Program-made: the position numbers and the translations under genes
The notes under the pieces: model-generated
Told to the model about the DNA's origin: nothing
Database searches by the model: none
Seen by the model: only the letters and a program-made list of their open reading frames with translations
Shown here: in pieces, positions 53,657 to 57,094 of the stretch
Layout of the letters: the number at the start of each line of letters is the position of its first letter
Position numbering within the stretch: the first letter of the stretch is position 1
From: Deltaproteobacteria bacterium
GTDB lineage: Bacteria > Myxococcota_A > UBA9160 > UBA4427
DNA length: 57,094 bases
Assembly (NCBI GenBank): GCA_002719955.1
Contig: PBFW01000044.1
Span: 1 to 57,094 of the forward strand
Reading direction: 5' to 3'

Positions 53657-54832
53657 GTGACTCTCCGCGTTCCGCTCCACGAGCCCGCCTTCTATTACGC
53701 GTGAGCCGGCCGCCCACTCTCGGCGGCTGCGAGGCGAGGTGCCGGTCTATTGGCACGCCGAGCGGGCTGGTGGCGCTCAGTCGGTGGCAGGACATTCGAC
53801 GGGTCTCCGTCCAGCCCGAGCTCTTCTGTTTCTCGGAGGGGATCATGATTCCCGAGGAGGGCAATGATCAGACCCAGCGTCAGGACGATTCCCTGATCTT
53901 CTCCGCCCCCCCCCGCGACATCGCCAGCTCCGCAACCTCACCAAGCGCTATTTCATGCTCGCCAATCTGCCAAAGCTCGAGCCGCGCATTCGTGAATTGG
54001 TCCGTGGGCTCGTTGCGGGCCTCAAAGAGGGGCGGTCGCTCGATTTTTCGGAGGAAGTGGCGGGTCCTCTGCCGACCATCGTGATTGCGGAGATGCTCGG
54101 CGCATCGACGGAAGACTGGCCGCTATTTCGGATCTGGACCGCTGCGGTCATCGGTTTTCTCGATCCAGGCGAAGCCATGACGGCCACACAGGTCCACGGC
54201 GAGATCCACGCCTACCCGACGGACCTGATCGAAGACCGCAAGCGCGTCCCGCGCGACGACCTCATCTCCGCCCTGGTGGGCGCGGAGATCGAAGGCCAGA
54301 AATTGAGCGAGGGTGAGCTCTACAGTTTTTGCTGGTTGCTTCTGGTGGCCGGGTACGCGGCGGTTCGCAATCACGCGGCGCTCGGTATCTGGGCCCTGCT
54401 ACGCCCCCCCGAACAGCGGCGTCTGCTCGTCGAGCAACCCGACCTCGTGCCGAGCGCATCGAAGAGATGTTGCGCTGGTGCGGAGTCGTGACCCATATGG
54501 TGCGCACCGCGACCCGCGACGTCGTGATTCGCGGTACCGAGATCGCCGCGGGCCAGAGGGTCGTGATGCTCTACAGCGCTGCGAATCGCGACGAGGAGAT
54601 CTTCGGGGACGATGCCGAGGATTTCATGGTGTCGCGCCACGCGAATCCACACCTGACCTTTGGCTTCGGCGCGCATATCTGTCTCGGTGCGAATCTGACT
54701 CGGCTGCAGACACGGTTGCTATTCGAGGCCCTGTCGCCCGTGCTCCCCAGGCTCGAGCTGGCGGGAGACGTGACCCGGGTGCAGTCGACCATGGGGCCCG
54801 GTGTGCAGAATATGCCTGTTCGGGTCGCTTGA
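53657..54832 (+). pseudogene. Cytochrome P450 pseudogene with several frameshifts
   Basis: A P450 gene is readable only across several frames. It starts with GTG 53657 ([15 protein letters not shown]) and meets a stop at 53702. It resumes as [10 protein letters not shown] and shifts near 53770 to [16 protein letters not shown]. It shifts again at a run of nine C (53906-53914) into RHRQLRNLTKRYF, and once more near 54450 into RIEEMLRW. The end, HLTFGFGAHICLGANLTRLQ, keeps the heme Cys. The I-helix, which should read like AGNETTRN, has become AGYAAVRN, so the oxygen-activating pair is gone. Decay is therefore real and not merely a homopolymer sequencing error. Confidence 0.85.
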
Positions 54833-54860
54833 ACCCCGAAGAGCCCGCCCCGATCAATGC

Positions 54861-55748
54861 TCAACACATGCTGCTGAGCTGTCGCATGAAGCGCACCTCG
54901 CCGGTCTCCCAGCCGTCTCGGCGGTGCATCGCGCCGAGCGTATCGAACATCACCGTGTCGCCTGCCTCCCAATCGTGCGTGTAGACGAATTCCGGGCGGG
55001 TCGAGTGTGCGTGGAGTTCCTCGAGCAGGTGATCGCTCTCGTCGGCGGGCATACCGACGATATGGCGAGTGATCCCCGAACTGACATAGAGCGCTTCTCG
55101 ACCCGAATTCGGGTGTTCGAAGATCACGGGGTGGATCGCTTCCGGGTAGGCCGGTCGAACGATGCCCAGCGCTTCGTCGCGTTTCCGCTTCCCCTCCATG
55201 CCCGCCATGATTTCGTGCGCCTGCTCGCCACCGTCGGCGAGCTCATCGAAGCCAGGGCCGATGGCATGGAAGGCCGCTCTGTCTCGAAGCGGCTCCGCGA
55301 GCGCTTTCGGCAGTGTTTCGAGCGCGATGTATTGGCTACAGAAACATGTGTGAGGCGCGCGCGAGGGCAGCTCGACCGCGTCGAGGAAGCTGTCCTTGCC
55401 CGGTCGCGGGACATAGGAGTAGTCGGCATGCCAGGGGAATTCGGCCGCGCCACCGGTTCCCTGGGCAATCCCGTCGTCGCCGACCCGATTCGTGATCGGG
55501 AGGATCTCCGGGTACTCCACCCGATCGCCGAACCACTCCGTCCCCTTCACCAGGTCGCCGAAACCACTTGCGAAACGAACCAGCTCCGCATCGGTCGGGC
55601 TCTCGTGGCCGCGAAAGACCAACACCAGGAATTGACGGAGCGCGCGTTCGATCGCCCCGCGGTCGGCCGCCGAGAGTTCCTGATTGGGACGCCAGCCGGT
55701 TACGACTGCTCCCAGGGGCTCCGCCAACGCGCTGACTTCGATTCCCAT
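54861..55748 (-). CDS. TauD/TfdA-family 2-oxoglutarate dioxygenase
   Basis: A 295-residue Fe(II)/2OG dioxygenase. Iron ligands are H107 and D109 in FPWHADYSY and H275 in GAMHRRD; the 2OG-binding Arg is R286 in GEVRFMRQ. The family's N-terminal GAVVTGW segment is present, and the length is close to TauD (about 280). Members cleave taurine, 2,4-D, sulfate esters or other acids. The specific substrate cannot be told from sequence; the taurine module lies 45 kb away and no tau transporter is adjacent. The frame is intact and the start ATG 55748 has only a modest ribosome-binding site (GGAGG about 10 nt upstream). Confidence 0.88.
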   Translation of the reverse strand: MGIEVSALAEPLGAVVTGWRPNQELSAADRGAIERALRQFLVLVFRGHESPTDAELVRFASGFGDLVKGTEWFGDRVEYPEILPITNRVGDDGIAQGTGGAAEFPWHADYSYVPRPGKDSFLDAVELPSRAPHTCFCSQYIALETLPKALAEPLRDRAAFHAIGPGFDELADGGEQAHEIMAGMEGKRKRDEALGIVRPAYPEAIHPVIFEHPNSGREALYVSSGITRHIVGMPADESDHLLEELHAHSTRPEFVYTHDWEAGDTVMFDTLGAMHRRDGWETGEVRFMRQLSSMC

Positions 55749-55822
55749 CGTTCGTTCCTCCCCGGTGTGTCCGGCGTCCGGAGTTCATTTTCTGCCAGCG
55801 TGAAGCGTCTTTCAAGCGGCCG

Positions 55823-56059
55823 GTGGGACATTCTCTAGGCCGCCGAAAAGGCGGGGCCTTGAAACCTGCTGCGCGCCCAAAATCGACTGAGAGCCTGTAT
55901 GAGCGAGAGGGCGACTGGCAACGCCTTCAGCAGTACGTCTTGCGTTGGGGGCGACGGCACCTCGGCGGCCTCGACGGAATGGTGCGCCGGAGAGGAGGCG
56001 TCAAACGCACCATCTACCACGTCCTGACCCATCTCGGACTGAAGCATCCGCCCGGATGA
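55823..56059 (+). CDS. Short hypothetical frame, possible Fis-type HTH fragment
   Basis: A basic 78-residue frame. Its second half (YVLRWGRRHLGG, GVKRTIYHVLTHLGL) faintly resembles the C-terminal Fis-type helix-turn-helix found in response regulators, where the pattern is glycine turn, helix, then T-x-Y-x-x-L-x-x-L-G-L. No receiver domain or upstream part is present, the start is a GTG without a ribosome-binding site, and the frame could be a relic or chance. It lies between the TauD-family gene start and the PEP-CTERM gene end. Confidence 0.25.
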   Translation: MGHSLGRRKGGALKPAARPKSTESLYEREGDWQRLQQYVLRWGRRHLGGLDGMVRRRGGVKRTIYHVLTHLGLKHPPG

Positions 56060-56120
56060 ACGCACGGCTCCCGAACTCGTCTACGAGCGAGCCCGGGTGC
56101 CATGTACTCAGACAGAAGAG

Positions 56121-56735
56121 TTAGGAGCGATTGCGGCTACGTCCCTTCCCCGCGAATGCTGTTAGGTCGAGGCCGAGGCGTAGGGCGGTGCTGGGTTCGG
56201 GAACGGGAGACCAGAGGGCATAAGTCACCCAGGGGTAGTCGGTGTAGTCCCAGGCAGGAGAAGGCGATGGGTAAGCGGGGGGTAAACTTGGCGGTGTAGA
56301 GGTTTCGAGTATCCCATCAGAGGCGACAACGCCTCCAACTTGGTAAAGGCTGAAATTGATGGGATGGGGATCGACGATGAGGGAAAACGGAGTGAAGGCA
56401 TAACAAGGGCCAATTTCGCAGCCGTTCGTAAGGTCGGGAACAGTGTAAAAAGCGCCTTCTGGACCATCTAATAAAACTTGATCGAGCAAGGTCTGAGAGG
56501 CCAAGATGGCGGAAGTCTGTGTTTGAAACGTGAAGTCCGAGACCTCATCGCAGCCGTTGTACAAATCAATGCACGTACCGTCGAGGAACTGAACATCGTA
56601 TAAGCTGCCGCCCACCAGGACGTTCGACGCGCCCATCAACTGTCCGCCGACGACATTGAGCGTCGCGGCGAAGGCCGAGCTGGCGGTGAGGGTCGAAATC
56701 AGAAGCAAGACGGAGCAGAGCACGATTGAGCGCAT
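56121..56735 (-). CDS. PEP-CTERM sorting-domain protein
   Basis: An exported protein of about 204 residues. A signal peptide (SIVLCSVLLLISTLTASSAFA, cut before ATLN) is followed by a beta-rich body beginning LNVVGGQLMGASNVLVGGSL, containing DGTCIDLYNGCDEV and a second Cys pair in NGCEIGPCYAF. The C-terminal tail has SPVPEPSTALRLGLDL and a basic end (GKGRSRNRS). The hydrophobic helix is broken by Arg and Asp and would be a poor membrane anchor, so sorting may be impaired. Lower GC content than nearby genes suggests acquisition. ATG 56735 is used; a GTG three codons earlier is possible. PEP-CTERM proteins are processed by exosortase, not encoded in this window. Confidence 0.8.
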   Translation of the reverse strand: MRSIVLCSVLLLISTLTASSAFAATLNVVGGQLMGASNVLVGGSLYDVQFLDGTCIDLYNGCDEVSDFTFQTQTSAILASQTLLDQVLLDGPEGAFYTVPDLTNGCEIGPCYAFTPFSLIVDPHPINFSLYQVGGVVASDGILETSTPPSLPPAYPSPSPAWDYTDYPWVTYALWSPVPEPSTALRLGLDLTAFAGKGRSRNRS

Positions 56736-56962
56736 GGCGTTCACCGCCCAGGTAGTGGAGGAAATGGGCAGGGAACAGCCGCGCAGCCGAATCCCTTCCC
56801 ATCAGGGAAAGTGGTGCGGCGATGACGAGACGTGGCAGGGTTTCGCGGACCTTTCGGAGGCACCCACCTAGCCGTCTCCCGAACAGCGCCGTGGCGCTTT
56901 CGGGCAGTACTCGAGATCAGTCCAGCCACTAAATCGCCTCTAAACGTGAAATCCGGGGAACC

Positions 56963-56992
56963 GCGGTGTCGAATCATATTCTCTGACACCGC
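56963..56992. repeat. Inverted repeat upstream of tRNA-Arg
   Basis: GCGGTGTC and GACACCGC form a perfect 8-bp inverted repeat with a 14-nt AT-rich centre. It ends 36 nt before the tRNA gene and could be a protein-binding site, a terminator-like hairpin for an opposite transcript, or part of the tRNA promoter region. Confidence 0.5.
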
Positions 56993-57028
56993 AGCAAATC
57001 TCCGAATTTCCTGTACTTTCCCGCCCAC

Positions 57029-57094
57029 GCCCCGGTAGCTCAGCTGGATAGAGCGGCTGCCTTCTAAGCAGCGGGTCGCAGGTTCAAGTCCTGC
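57029..57094 (+). tRNA. tRNA-Arg (anticodon TCT), cut by window end
   Basis: The 5' two-thirds and more of a tRNA are present: acceptor GCCCCGG, D arm GCTC/GAGC, anticodon stem GCTGC/GCAGC with loop CTTCTAA, and a T arm GCAGG/CCTGC around TTCAAGT. The anticodon TCT reads AGA. The 3' acceptor strand and any CCA lie beyond the window. Confidence 0.93.

Noticed and set aside
1..57094. CRISPR array, rRNA operon, riboswitch or intact mobile element
   Set aside because: No regularly spaced repeats, conserved rRNA stretches, known aptamer cores or terminal inverted repeats with an intact transposase were seen.

Overview
This is a roughly 57 kb, GC-rich, chromosome-like window from a Gram-negative bacterium. 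Outer-membrane beta-barrels, PEP-CTERM and IPTL-type sorting tails, a Cys-rich DUF4215-type repeat relic and a PVC-type c-heme protein are present. Together with many sulfotransferases, P450s, SDRs and amidohydrolases, these suggest a free-living, metabolically versatile lineage of the Myxococcota/'deltaproteobacterial' type. That placement is inference from gene content; no rRNA or ribosomal protein gene is present to test it.

Layout. (1) 377-8999: a compact taurine-dissimilation module. On the minus strand a ROK regulator and a YeiH-type sulfite/sulfate exporter overlap by 4 nt (TTGA), followed by sulfoacetaldehyde acetyltransferase (xsc). Divergently lie taurine:pyruvate aminotransferase (tpa), a Na+:alanine-type (AGCS) symporter and acetate kinase (ackA, GTGA overlap). 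Taurine would give sulfoacetaldehyde, then acetyl phosphate plus sulfite, then acetate plus ATP. (2) 9000-15700: an accessory stretch with an IS481 relic, an exported endonuclease I with a C-terminal sorting tail, an ABC-ATPase relic, AT-richer PEP-CTERM fragments, a sulfotransferase, a DUF1214 protein and tRNA-Arg(TCG). (3) 15726-26448: a second sulfotransferase, an alpha/beta hydrolase that has lost its nucleophile, a flavin monooxygenase, GAPDH, and a four-gene operon (N-acyl-D-amino-acid deacylase type, BKACE, SnoaL-like, EthD-like) converging on an amidohydrolase. (4) 26671-34998: a DUF5916 outer-membrane protein and a small beta-barrel, SDR/SnoaL genes, a C69 hydrolase, a small XRE regulator with a strong upstream inverted repeat, and an esterase-like hydrolase. 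(5) 35162-39914: a cluster of TylF-type methyltransferase, 2OG-Fe(II) oxygenase, two further methyltransferases and an ELM1-like protein, probably for surface-glycan or natural-product modification. (6) 40167-52115: catabolic and detoxification genes (TIM-barrel isomerase, MFS, nitroreductase, SDRs, two P450s, PVC-type heme protein, MOSC, M19 dipeptidase). (7) 52116-57094: pseudogenes (Cys-rich surface protein, P450), UDP-glucuronate decarboxylase, a TauD-family dioxygenase, a PEP-CTERM protein and a tRNA-Arg(TCT) cut by the window end.

The clearest integrated system is the taurine-to-acetate module. The least described are the BKACE operon and the methyltransferase/oxygenase/ELM1 cluster. 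At least seven relics show recent gene turnover, concentrated around exported, sorted proteins and mobile DNA. No CRISPR array, rRNA or intact transposon was seen.
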